From assembly GCF_963676685.1 (NCBI RefSeq), contig NC_092346.1:25061133-25125132 (forward strand): DNA of 64,000 nt. Reading direction: 5' to 3'. This DNA comes from Mytilus edulis (taxonomy: Eukaryota > Mollusca > Bivalvia > Mytilida > Mytilidae). The notes beneath the pieces were generated by a model that was given only the letters and a program-made list of their open reading frames with translations, searched no databases and was not told the origin of the DNA. The translations under genes and the position numbers were made by a program. Position 1 is the first letter of the stretch. Each line of letters opens with the position of its first letter. Shown here one piece after another: positions 11,301-22,502 of this stretch.

Positions 11301-14300
11301 GCCATGCCACTCTCAGTATTTTCCCACATGTATCCAATTCTGAAATGAATCAAGATCTTATTACATACATTCATAATTCTGATTTTTTTAAAAGTTTTAC
11401 TTCATTTTGATAGACTTGGAATAAATATGAAAGATAGCTGCCATTTATAACATCCAGAATATGCATGAAATATTGGGCACTGGACAAGGAAACAACACTG
11501 AATCAATTAGTTTTAACATAAAGTCTGATTACTGTTTGGTTAATACCTTGTGATAAATATTACAAACACATTATTGGCAACATGCTTAACGTGAATTTCC
11601 TTTTATGTGTTGGTATCAACCGTATAAAGTGTCTCAGAGACGTTTGAAAGGTAACAACAAACTCCCTCTCGGTATATATTTCTTACCAAGTAAAAGATAA
11701 GATACGAAAGCACAGGCACTTGTCTCTGATTTTTTTTTCACCTGTATACTCTAAGAGACAAGGTTCTATGTCAGAAGAAGAATTATTTCAGAAATACGAA
11801 CCTCCCCATGGTGTTTCTGTATTTTCCAAATCAGGTAAGGCCCAAGGATCTTCCAATTCCTTTTCCTTTTGTAGTTTTCTATTTTCTTCGGATTTTCTTC
11901 CCTGTAAAGTAAGCAATAAGTTTTTGGTCTACACTTAATTAGACATGGACAAAAGCCTCCACATAAGGGAGCTTATTTAATTTGTATATTGGAAAGTTAT
12001 GTCCTGTTTAAAAGAGGGGCGAAAGATACTAAAGGGACAGTCAAACTCGTAGATCGTAAATAAACAAATAACGCCATGGCTAAAAAAGAAATAGACAGAC
12101 AAATAATAGTACACAACACAGAAAACTAAAGAGTAAACAACAGGAACCGATGGACTTTCTATAACTCAGGGACTTTCTATACTCTATACTAAGTATAGAA
12201 TGTCCCTGACGAATCCCACCAAAAACTGGGGGTAATCTCAGGTGCTCAGGAAGGGTAATCAGAATGTTGTCGTAGCATTTAATATACGATGCAAACCATC
12301 ACCATCTATAGAAAACAGTGACCATGATATCTTCCCGTATTAGATTTGCCATGCAACCCCTTTGGACCAAAGCCAGTGGGAAGGAAAATATGACCTGGGC
12401 CATTTCAACGCAACTTTCGAAATCTTCTTAGGCAAAATTGATTAATCTATCATATGTGGGAAGCATTAAAAAAGCCATATAGTGAAAACCCATGGAAAAG
12501 AAAGATCACACAAAAATTTGTCTTAGAAAGGAAGACACATACATCATTGGGTAGACACTACTATCACTACTATTAGACGGAAAATAAATCAGTAACAATA
12601 AGCCCACACGGAGACCAATCCGAAATAAAATAAGAAAAGAAAAACGTATAGGTATGAGAGATTCAAACTAGAAGAAGTTGAGAACCATGGGAAGTCATGC
12701 AGGCTGACTAAAAGTACATTGAAGAAGTCTGCACAAATTTATATAAAGGTTACTCGACAAAAAACTTCGCTGTTGTACATCAAGAGCACAAGTTTTGAAT
12801 TCCAGGAGTAGCACCATTAAAGAATTGACATAACCTAAGCCTTCATCACTGATCTAACGGAATAGGTCGGATGAATCCTGTAACGAAGATGACCTTGTAG
12901 ACGTTGCAAAGAACCCATAGTCAAATATCCTCAGTGTTACTCATATATACATACTCATGGCAAAAAAATATATTTAATTTTTGTTCAACTTTGACAATCG
13001 CTGAACTATGAAAAGAGGTCAAGTACAATGAACATATGACAGACTGAAACTTCGTCACATAAGGTATCTACAAACAAGGTGTTTATCGTCCAGGTATTCT
13101 CCCTTTTGGAATATATAGTAGTAGAATTTAGTTATGTCTCCCATAGACGAGACAAAACTTATAGTTGAGACATCGTAAAAACTTCCGATGGACATGTCCT
13201 TCACAATGTTGAAGCTGTATAAAAGTTCCTGGTCGAAGCCAACAAATACCATCACCAAAAACTTATCTTAGGATTGACAGTATTGTCCGCAAATGAAATA
13301 ACAGATTGTGATTCATCTGCCGAAACCTGAAAGATTCGCTAAACCTGAATGTAAAAGCAACCGCATTGATTTTTAACACCAACAGTGGAATATGCTTGCA
13401 CCGTTTGGAAACCATCATATCTTTGTCCCAGGTTGAAGCCAGAAAATAAGTAGGCGTAGCCATTACCAAAATTGTATCCGAGGATTGACAACATTTTCGG
13501 CAAACGGAATAAAGACCTTGATATATAAACCTTAAAGATTCGCTGTAATAGCAGTAGCATGTATAGCCAGGGCAAGACCCACAATGGAATATGGTTGCAC
13601 AGTTTTGGATCACAAAGAGACCTATTCGATAGAACAAATGCATCTTCTTTTTCCCTAAGGCCTTGTAAGCGATCACAGATGCAGAGAAATGCCAATATGA
13701 GACTACTGTAACATATGGTAGTCTCAGACAACATATATATATCTGACAGCAAACTAATTACCATCAGGTGTTAATCAGTACCTTTAAAATTTTCTCTTAG
13801 CGCAGCTAGATGCACTTAAATATGCACCATTTATGTGCAGGGGCGGGGGCTTAACATTGATTTTACGAAATATATAACAGATGGTTGTATAAATAATTCA
13901 TTCAAAATTCAATTTCAATTTTTTTTTAAATCAGTAATCGCTTTCTATTGAAAAGACTGTTGGATTTTATGTAATCTTATTTGTTAAATCGCACAATAAC
14001 TATATTGGGCAATCAACACAAAAACATTTCAATCATAATGACAAAAAAGTCCAGGTTTTTCTTATAATTCATTTCCAGATGTAAATTCATTTCTTTATCA
14101 CCTTTGACAACCGGTGTGACAAAAGGAGATGTTTTGACAGAAGAATACGTGTTAAAAATACTTCCATGGTTAAACGCAGAGATCTTTGTTGTATGGTTAT
14201 AAAATAGACATGGTCTGCCAGATGACGATTATATATAAGAAAGGTTTGACTTTTTTAAAAAGAAATAATGTGTATAATACACGGCCTCATATTTTATTAC

Positions 14301-17300
14301 CAGCAGAAACAGATGAAATGGATACCTTATGTCCAGAAGTAGACATTCAATTATTCTTATCGCCACCATATACAGAGTCCGTTAAATTAAGTGGCTTTAA
14401 AAATCACACATTTAAAACTACCATTAAAGCAAATGCCCCTAAACAATCTGGATTAGAATATAATGAATGACTGTAGAAAAAGAATGGACTCTTTATTTGT
14501 GTGCGATAAATGTATGTAATGTGACATTTTCTGTTTAGTACTAGAATGTGCGGTGTTTTTGCATCAAGTTAATTTACGGACTACAAACATTTTCGCCCAT
14601 GTTTTAATTGAATTATAAATTGAATTTTACTATCAAATCAAACATTAACTAATTATTAGTTTTTACATTAAACAATTAATTAGGCAACCAGTTGTCAGAC
14701 ACTGTCATTTTTTATTGCTTTGCAGTCAATTAGAAATTATAGCACATGTTGTGAATTTTAAACTATATTGTTTTATGCGTATTCAGTATTATTTCAAAAA
14801 TGTTCAAACTCACCTCAAGTTGAGCAATGTCTAATGATCCATCATAAGCCTTGTTGTAGAAACCATTCTAAAAAATAAATAAACATAATTTAGGTGAAAG
14901 GAATGTATCGAAATGACCGGAAAACAGATCAAAATGAAATATACAAATTTTAATCAGACTGGCTCTGCATTATAAATTCTAGCAATACAAAGGGTGGTAA
15001 AAATTAATCAATTCAATCTACTCCTGGAATCGAGTCGAGATATGACTCCATTGATTCACCTGATCGATTAATCGCAATATGAGTACATTGATTCATCTGA
15101 TCGATTAATCGCGATGACTACATTGATTCATCTGATCCATTAATCGCGATATGATATAATTTGATTTGATAGGGTAATAGCAATTACCATGACCTCATTA
15201 ATTTCATTTCATCCTACATACGGTAATCGCGAAATTACTTTTTTTCATGATGAAGCTACTGACATTAACGTTAAAGCTTGCATTATCTATAGGACAATTA
15301 TATTCAAGAAAAGTTAATAGTTCTGAGTCACAGAAAATTGATTTTTTTCAAGCCAACTTTTTCAAAATAAGTGATTTTTCTATTTCTATTAATTTAAATT
15401 ATTTTCGCGTTTTTTCTGTTATAAATAAACTTAGATTTACTTGAAATAACTTGCATTTGCAATTTACTACCAATTCCAAGTTTATAATCCACAGCGGTCA
15501 CTGATGGCTCATACTTTATAATGGTCTTAAAATTAAAATAATCAGTCGAGAAGAAAAGTCATTTCCCTTATGTGTATTAAGTTGAACTCTATCCTAAAAT
15601 TGAAATATGTCGTCAACGTGTTGCTTTACACACCCATTCAAGTGTTTGTTTTACACTTTCTGCACTAAATCTGAGACGTGATTCAAATTAGATGCAGTGG
15701 TGAATTGGTGCAGAAAGAAAAAAATATCAAATGAATTCAAATTGCGCCATTTAAAATCCTTTCTCATCTTTTTTTATGTGAACTGTGCTATTTAAGGACA
15801 ACTTTGAGGTTAACCTTTTAAAAATTTGATCACGTCTCCCTGTTTTAACTACATTTTGGCGGTTTTTTAAGAAAGAAGCGGAACTTAAGACGAACCCTTA
15901 TAATCATCCTTTTACACATAAAACGTGTTTATAATCTATATAAAAAACGGTGTTATTGTAATTGGTATCATTTTCGCATTTGTCATAATTTGATGACTTC
16001 TTTTATTGCGTAGATTACCCACAAAGAGCTTTATATTGACGGTCTCGTTTTTTGCTATGACGTTGGATAAAGTGATTGTCACTCTGATATTACATACGTT
16101 TTCTTTCCCTTTTACATACTTTAACATTTGTATTTTAACACATGCTCTGTGTCATCGTTTTATTGTTTTATATGTCAAGTAAAATGAAGCATCCGTTACC
16201 TTAAAATTAATTATACATGTCATCATATTTCAATTGTAAAATAATAATTTCTTGTTCTTTACATAATATATTTTCTTTTGTGAATGACTAAATATTTAAT
16301 AGCTGAAAATTAAATTTGACCAGAAGTCATTTGATTTGACGAATGACCCATGTAAGAAGAGAAATGTTCTGGTCGAAATGACCACCTAATTAAACTGTTC
16401 AAGAAATGATATATCATCTTACTGAGCAATAAAAAATAAAAATACATTTACATCGTATGACGATTTACTAGCACATTGACGGCTGCAATTTTTTAGTCGG
16501 CGCATCACTAAACGAAACTAAAGAAATTTAATTCTGTGGACTACAACTTGACAAAGAAATTATCATGATAATTCATATAATTGACCCAGATAAGCCTATT
16601 AACATAAAAAAGTGGGAAATATAATAAAGTTTCAACAAGGCTTTGTATAGTAAAGATTTTTACTTTACAAATCTTTGGTGCAAAGCATAAGTTAAAAGTC
16701 TTAAACATTAGCAAGGATTTGTATACTATAAAAATCCTTGGCATTAGTGCGCAAACTTTCATTATATAGCTGAGTTACCATGGTTATGTTCATTTAATTA
16801 TAACAGACATGAAGTTTTCCTATTTTGCCGACATTACAAAGTGTAATGTTTAAAAATTGTCTGATTGATTGCTTGTTGCTTAACGTCCAGTGGCAAATAT
16901 TTCATGCATATTCAGAACGATGACACGTTAACAATAAATACAATGGGTAGGTCTTGTAATAGAGGCCATCCTGGATGATGGTCGGGAAAATTTGGATTGC
17001 CACTGACAGGAAAATGAGGATATATTGGATAGGGTGAGAAGTTTTGCCTTGCATTAGGACACATACGAACCCCCTAAATGAGTTGTCGCTAAAAAAAAAA
17101 AAGAGACTGCTACTGGTGATTCAGAACAGACTTGACAAAAAGGTTGCTACTGATCATATTTTCACTGAAATACATGAAAATTCTGTACATATCCATGGCG
17201 GTTTAACAGTTGTAACCGTTAGGATGACTGGTCTTAACTGGTTAGCTTAAGCTGATTGTTGATAATTGTGTTCTTTGTATTTTAATAGCAACAAGCTAGT

Positions 17301-17751
17301 TCATGCTTTTAATCTTATGAAAATGTTTATTACTACTTCCATTATTAATAAATAAACAACGAATATAATAGCTTGAAACAATAAAAATCCGACATTTGAA
17401 AATCTTGATAGAAATTATACATGAATGTTGTAAAATGTGGTCTGAAAGTTTTAGGCAAATTTGAAAATTTTATAATTGTTTGCTTTAATTAGTATCAGAA
17501 ATCTATAAATTGATTTGAAAAATAAGAACTTATATCATTTTGAATCTAGAAGATTTTTTTTTTTCATTTGTTTTAGCACCAAAAACGAAAAAAGGACATC
17601 TTTGCTTTTTCATGAATTTAAGAAATTTAAGGAAATAAAATAAAGATAAATTAATTTATTGGCACATTGCAATTATTTTATATCAAAGGAGGCTATGTAA
17701 TATGTATTATAAATTTACCTTTTCGGAATATGGCGGTGGTTTGTCCTCCAT
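5340..17751 (-). CDS. SLC34A: Sodium-dependent phosphate cotransporter, SLC34 (NaPi-II) family, complete
   Basis: Nine coding exons on the minus strand: 17719-17751, 14814-14867, 11802-11901, 11211-11339, 10619-10762, 10010-10201, 9126-9241, 6594-6789 and 5340-6223. All have GT-AG borders and agreeing phases; they sum to 1848 bases, or 615 residues. Visible marks of the family are the N-terminal DPWALPDL box; the paired QSSS motifs (137-140 in VQSSSTSTS, 403-406 in VQSSSIFTS) that bind Na+ and phosphate; [11 protein letters not shown] and [10 protein letters not shown]; and an extracellular loop (about 257-322) with Cys pairs and sequons at N287, N295 and N306. Asp200 in GATVHD corresponds to the aspartate of electrogenic NaPi-IIa/b that is glycine in electroneutral IIc. 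The tail has a cysteine cluster as in NaPi-IIb and ends NTRL, a class I PDZ ligand as in NaPi-IIa. It imports inorganic phosphate at an apical plasma membrane. Start: [11 protein letters not shown], the only ATG behind the TATA box. Confidence 0.95.
6890..7118. repeat. Recent tandem duplication, 114-bp unit x2 (intron)
   Basis: The segment starting ttggtgatatacatgtacca at 6890 is repeated at 7004 with essentially one inserted base. It lies in the intron between SLC34 coding exons 7 and 8. Confidence 0.9.
7385..7497 (-). repeat. Dispersed repeat family A copy
   Basis: Read on the minus strand it contains the family A phrase gatgtggtatgattg(a/c)ca and ends at caatgagcaaaactc. Other copies are near 9345, 21205, 24165, 25078, 35128, 35815, 53290 and 58000. 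It matches a repeat I recognise from mussel sequences. Confidence 0.7.
7529..8790 (+). repeat. Dispersed repeat family B, about 1.26 kb, with 500-bp internal direct copies
   Basis: It opens with a hairpin (agctcacctgacc / ggtcaagtgagct, 7529-7558) and a run of cgtcgtccg. Imperfect units of about 500 bp follow, each containing taaaactacttggccaaatt-like and aagatggccgccat-like phrases. It ends with ggtgagcgacacaggctctt at about 8755. An inverted second copy is at 54100-55318. No reading frame is kept, so it is non-coding. It sits in an SLC34 intron. Confidence 0.75.
8840..9170 (-). repeat. Tandem copies of an exon end plus splice donor (about 75-bp unit)
   Basis: SLC34 coding exon 7 ends at 9126 with ACCAACCTCATCATAATA followed by gtaagt. 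Directly downstream on the minus strand, diverged copies of the same exon end plus donor recur about every 75 bp. Examples are ACTAACTGGATCAATA before gtatgc, ATCAACCTGATTATAATA before gtatgt, and a third before gtgagg. The copies are imperfect, but the donor GT survives in each. Confidence 0.65.
9345..9465 (-). repeat. Dispersed repeat family A copy
   Basis: The minus strand reads gatgtggtataattgccaaa, then a tctccacaagagaccaaaatgac-like stretch, then caatgagcaaagccc. It is in the SLC34 intron upstream of exon 7. Confidence 0.75.
9845..9945 (+). repeat. Dispersed repeat family R1, fragment
   Basis: It contains aaaattgagaatggaaatgg, then a gggaatgtgtcagagac stretch, as in the longer copy at 18624-19000. 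Confidence 0.75.
10798..10852. repeat. Dispersed repeat family E fragment
   Basis: The phrase tgtccagtgacaaatatttc matches copies at 16870, 20145 and several sites between 49380 and 50205. Confidence 0.6.
12015..12280 (+). repeat. Dispersed repeat fragment with an inserted hairpin
   Basis: It contains gaaagatactaaagggacag, an acgccatggctaaaaa stretch and caccaaaaactgggggtaat. This is a family I recognise as common in mussels; a diverged relative is at 19130-19515. Inside it, 12167-12208 is a hairpin with 17-bp arms (CAGGGACTTTCTATACT) and one mismatch, absent from the usual unit as I remember it. Confidence 0.55.
13075..13720 (-). repeat. Degenerate direct repeats of about 200-240 bp, possibly decayed coding sequence
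   Basis: Plus-strand phrases aggattgacagtattgtccg and aggattgacaacattttcgg, each followed by aaagattcgct and caatggaatatg-like text, mark at least two imperfect units. A third, weaker one is to the left. The minus strand has overlapping open stretches of 137 and 141 codons in different frames. The translated style faintly recalls beta-propeller (NHL-like) repeats, but I cannot confirm a family. It lies in the 2.9-kb SLC34 intron between exons 2 and 3. Confidence 0.35.
15035..15168. repeat. Tandem repeat, about 42-47-bp unit x3
   Basis: The unit is tacattgattcatctgatcg followed by attaatcgcgatatga, repeated three times with small indels, in an SLC34 intron. Confidence 0.75.
16850..17000 (-). 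repeat. Dispersed repeat family E copy
   Basis: It contains gcttgttgcttaacgtccag then tggcaaatatttcatgcat. The minus-strand reading tttgccactggacgttaagc is the form seen repeatedly at 49.4-50.2 kb. Confidence 0.7.
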
Positions 17752-17807
17752 CCTGTTCACCAGAAAATATTTGTCCAAAAATTGTTTTCAGTCAAATGCT
17801 CTCGGCT

Positions 17808-17815
17808 TTATATAA
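17808..17815 (-). promoter_or_regulatory. TATA box of the SLC34 gene
   Basis: TATATAAA on the minus strand, 57 bases upstream of the start codon at 17751. This predicts transcription start near 17780 and a leader of about 30 bases, with no need for an upstream untranslated exon. Position and sequence fit a core promoter; no transcript evidence was available. Confidence 0.55.
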
Positions 17816-18269
17816 TATACAGGTATGAATTTTGATCACTCATGTCACTTGTGACAGGTATTAATTATATTCACTTGGAAGGCCTCGGACTCGGAACACA
17901 CTGATGTTAAAGGGATTTCTATTGTTACAAAAGTTTGTTTATATTTATACAATGAAATATGTTTGATAATTGGCAACATACCACATCTTCTCATTTACAT
18001 TTACTGATTGATTTCAAATGGGATTTTGAAAATGACCCCACTTTTTTCAATATAAGTATTTGTTTGTGTTGTAATCGGTTTTTTTTTATTTAATTCTTTT
18101 ATGCTTTATCTTATTTTCACCTGGGAAAATAAAAGGGCATGGAATATCGTATTGATTGGTTTAGAATAAGAATCCATTACAAGTTAAAAAGAAAAAAATA
18201 CTTACTAAAACTAATTAAAACATTTAAAAACATATAATTAGAGAAAAAATAGTCAGTAGGAGGTCAATC

Positions 18270-18620
18270 GCCTAAGCGCCTTTGGTTGATTTGAATGATC
18301 GTTTGTTGTGTTGCACCAGAAAGGGGACATATTCCAGCAACGAACATTACGAATTAAGTATGATGAGGGCCATTTATGGTCCCTGAAATCAATGATTTAT
18401 ATAGTACGATGCATATCATTGCTGACATCAATACTATTTTTCCAGTCAGTTCCAAACGAATTTTAGCTCTCCACCCAGGTCACACTTTGTGGGAGTAAAT
18501 CATTATAGGTCAAAGTACGATCTTCAACACAGAGCCTTGGCTCACACCGAACAGCAAGCTATAAAGGAACCCCAAAAATGACTACTTGTAAAACCTTTCA
18601 AACGAGAAAACCAACGTTAC
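18270..18620 (+). repeat. Dispersed repeat (family I)
   Basis: It includes aaagtacgatcttcaacaca, gagccttggctcacaccgaa and caagctataaaggaacccc. This is a phrase series I recognise from mussel transcripts as a repeat. No reading frame is kept. Confidence 0.55.
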
Positions 18621-18623
18621 AAT

Positions 18624-19000
18624 CTAAAATTGAGAATGGAAATGGGAAATGTGTCAAAGAGATATAACAACCCGACCATAGAACAGACAACAGCAGAAGG
18701 TCACAAACAGGTCTTCAATGCAGCGAGAAATTCCAGCACCCGGAGACGTCCTTCTGCTAAACAAATATATATACTAGTTCAGTGATAATGAACGCCATAC
18801 TAAACTCCAAATTGTACACAAGAAACTAAAATAAAAAATAATACAAGACTAATACAGGGACTAACAAAAGCCAGAGGCTCCTGATTGGGGCAGGCGCAAA
18901 AATGCGGCGGGGTTAAACATGTTTATGAGATCTCAACCCTCCCCTAAACCTCTAGCCAATGTAGAAAAGTAAACGCATAACAATACGCATATCTGTGTAT
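18624..19000 (+). repeat. Dispersed repeat family R1, longest copy
   Basis: It runs from attgagaatggaaatgggaa through cgaccatagaacagacaaca, gtgataatgaacgccatac and gcgcaaaaatgcggcggggt. The reverse-oriented relative at 57551-57818 covers the same order of phrases, and short pieces are at 1188 and 9845. Confidence 0.8.
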
Positions 19001-19129
19001 ATAAAACGAGAAACGAGAAACCCTTATGAACCACATCAACAAACGAAAGCTTCTGAATTATTATTAAGCCGGTTATCAGTTTGAAAAATCTTATATAATA
19101 AGCTCACAATGTATATTACACAAAGTGAT

Positions 19130-19515
19130 GCGGAAGGTACTAAGGAAACAATCAAAACTCAAAATTCGACGAGAAACATGAAAACACCATGACTCAAAGA
19201 AAGACGACGACGAAACTGAGATATGGTCAACAAATTCGGAATGGTAAGCAGCCGGATCTTGCTACATTAGTCAAGTGACACCTTTCATGTTGCTCATGGC
19301 AAAAACAAATTCGGATGGTAAGCAGCCGGATCTTGCTGGATTCGTGACACCCTTCATTTTGCTCGTGGCAAGAACAAATTCAGAGATCTCACCATCGAGA
19401 AAAAGAAAACAAACAGGATGGTGGTTACGACGATTTGGGACATATCCATGGTCACCTGTGACACAGATATCCTATATCGGTCAACCAACTTGTGATGCTG
19501 TCCGTTAAAATTTCA
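19130..19515 (+). repeat. Dispersed repeat with internal duplication
   Basis: The 60-70-bp segment ggtaagcagccggatcttgc ... acaaattcgg occurs twice in tandem (about 19240 and 19318). It is a diverged relative of the repeat at 12015. A 77-codon frame here is an accident of the duplication. Confidence 0.55.
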
Positions 19516-19533
19516 AATAGCCTTCGATGCTAA

Positions 19534-20108
19534 AGGAGTAGGTTCAGTAAGACCCCTTTTTGGCCCCAAAATATAGCAGTTTTACAAAATTGTGAAAATG
19601 TAATCTGTAAGCTATCTATTGGAAAGTAGAATGCTTCTGCTACATAAATATGAGCTGTTTTTGACCATGCAATGTACATATATCGCGGACTAGCATCATT
19701 AAGTCATGCTAAATTACTGAAATCTTCACTATTTTAGCATTTTAGTTAAATTTTTGATGAAATGAAAATGGCCGCATTCGTGTTCATTCATAATATTGAA
19801 ACGTAAGTTGTATTTGATGATGATACATAATATATATAAAGTTTGAGGATGAACACGGATGCGGCCCACTTTCATTTTTGACCAAAAAACATTTGAAAAG
19901 TGACGTTTTTAGGCACATTTGATAATTTTTCATATTTCAGCTTGAATCGGAACATTTTTAATGACTAAATCAGTTAAAATCTTTCACATAAACTAATCGA
20001 ATCAATTGAAATAGACACTTAAATGTTTAAAAATTGTATAAAATCTTTCGTTAGATTAATTTGAAATTTGAGGCCAAAATCCAGCCTCACCGGATTTACT
20101 CCTTTTAC
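19534..20108. mobile_element. TIR element of about 572 bp with internal stem-loop
   Basis: The ends AAAGGAGTA and TACTCCTTT are inverted repeats. Inside, GGCCGCATTCGTGTTCAT (about 19770) pairs with ATGAACACGGATGCGGCC (about 19847). No coding frame is present, so it is non-autonomous. The sequence is familiar to me as a mussel repeat. Confidence 0.6.
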
Positions 20109-20119
20109 AATAAAACTTG

Positions 20120-20190
20120 TATTGATTGATTTATTGTTGGTTATTAAACGTCAAGTGGCAAATATTTCATGCATGTTCAAAACGACAATA
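20120..20190 (-). repeat. Dispersed repeat family E fragment
   Basis: It contains ttattaaacgtcaagtggca then aatatttcatgcatgttc, adjoining the TIR element. Confidence 0.65.
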
Positions 20191-21204
20191 AAACTTGTAA
20201 AATTACAAAAAAACTTGATTTGTTGTACTGAATAACATTTAATTTTATGAAAATATCTAAAATATTGACAGTATAGTATAATGATTCTTTATCATAAATT
20301 TTCAATTTGTAACCCTCTGTGCGAAGTTCACTTAAGCGTATCGTCTTGCCCTAGTACCTCGAGTTTCCTTCCATCAAGATAGATATTTTAAAGTCGGTTA
20401 ACTTTTTGTTCGACATATTATTTTCTAATAGCGTTTTGATTATTTTAGATTTATTATATTTGTGATTTTGCCAATTATGGCATTTAAACTGATACTCATA
20501 ACCTTATAATTAGCCCAGGGACGACCATATGTCTCCTGACCTTCTCAGAAACAAATGGTTGTCCGTTAATAGACCATGCAGTATTTACCTTCAGAAGCTA
20601 TAGAAGTGCCAGTCATTGAAAGTTGGATTGAATTTCATAATAACAACCAAGAATAACAGAGATAGAATAACTACCATCAGTGCAGAAATTAAATGCAAAA
20701 TTCGTATCACTGATGTTATTTCTAAAGAAAGTTATTTAAAAATGACCCAAATGTTAATAAATAATTTACATAAAAAATCTTATGTATGGGATATTTGATC
20801 TTTTAGGCTATGAGTTCGGATCAATTAAGACCCTTTAATATCGATCTTCGTCATATTTACCATTTTCATATTTTGCTCTATAGAGCTACACGCAGACCTT
20901 TTTAAGTTGGAATTTGATTACCGACAGCAAAAAGAACACAAGAATCATGATTTTGCCAAAAAATCGTTTAAAAAATAAATGAAATATGTAAACGATTGTT
21001 GTTGGAGTAAACTTCCATATGCATGCGCTTTTTTAGTATTTATCCTTCTTGTCGTATAAACATAAATTAGTATGTGATAAAAAAAAAAAAAAAACAAAAC
21101 ATGATATAGCACAAAATAAATTGCATTATACAAGGAATGAACACATAACAACAGAGTTGAAGAACACTAGTATTCTCGTTTAAATTGATTTACATTTGTT
21201 ACTT
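20191..21204. other. Intergenic, no feature supported
   Basis: AT-rich. A short GC-richer stretch at 20515-20600 could hide a minus-strand exon, but its borders and frame are not convincing. Confidence 0.45.
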
Positions 21205-21320
21205 CTATTTGGTATTGTTTTTACTCATTGTTTAAGGCCGCACGGTGACTTATAGTCGCTTACCTACTACGTCCATTGATGCCTGGAGAGTTGTGTCGTT
21301 GGCAATCATACCATATGATT
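21205..21320 (-). repeat. Dispersed repeat family A copy, diverged
   Basis: It contains actcattgtttaaggccgca, then a ggagagttgtgtcgttgg stretch, then caatcataccatatg. Confidence 0.65.
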
Positions 21321-22502
21321 CATAAAGGAACATACCCCAAGTTTTCCCGGAAATATAGTTGCCATCAGACATCAAATGAATTTTCTTTTTATTCATATTG
21401 ACTGTTCAAATCATATTTCAACCCCAAAAGCTTGATATAAAATTTTGTTATTTATAATTTAATGAATTTCAAGAAAAAAGTAAAATCACAAAAATACTGA
21501 ACTCCAAGGAAAATTCAAAAAAGAAAGTTCCCAATCAAATGGCAAAATCAAAATTTCAAACACATCAAACGAACTGTTGGATAACAACTGTCATATTCCT
21601 GACTTGGTACAGGCATTTTCTTATGTAGAAAATGGTGGATTGAAGAAGGCACTGGATTCATGTTAAGAGACTCTTGGTTAAGAAGATAAGATCAAGCCAA
21701 ATGTTGCTTCTTATATTTATAAAATCCACAGTTTAGATATTATGCATATATCTATTTTGTTGTGTTAAATAACTATTTCTATATTTTTTTCTATTTACAT
21801 TTCATAATCAGGACTTTTTATCAACATGTTTTGATATGTTATTTTAAAATTCTCATCTTGAACTTTCAGTTATTTGTATGGTCATGTTTTAATCTGCTAT
21901 CTAATTAGAAACAAGTTATTTTTAGTTCGTAAATGTAATTCTATGTTCTTTATTTTGATAATCTGATTATCAATTTACATTTATTTTTTCCAAATTCTAT
22001 GATTGATATAATCCTATACAGTGAACAATATCACTCGGATTAATAGTCATTTGATATGTTTGCGACGAATAGTTCAATGTATTAGTCCTAAAAGGCTGAA
22101 TTATGATAAGAAAAACAAAGAATATGAAATATCCATTATGACACAAAAATATAACATGCACAACACAAACACACAAAAACCAAAGTAGCAGCTCTTTTAA
22201 TGATGTGCTCACTCTCAAAGTAAGATCAAGTAACAGTGAGGCCTTTCAAAACGAAGGGAAAACAAAACTTTTACCTCACTGTAATTTAGGACGACCCCTA
22301 GCACCTGTTAGAGCGAATTTCTTTCAAAAGAATGTTGTCTTTTATTTGACTAAAAACTTGTTATTTTTATTTAGGAAAAAGAAGATTGGACTCGTGTCCG
22401 TGAAAATCACAAAACACAGTAACATGCAACCACTATATCAGGTTCTGGTTACACAAAATCTTCTCATCACCACTTTCACTGGTGATATATACAACTACTA
22501 AA
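21321..22502. other. Intergenic, no feature supported
   Basis: A 98-codon plus frame at 22205-22501 shows no recognisable domain and no convincing exon borders; treated as chance. Confidence 0.45.
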
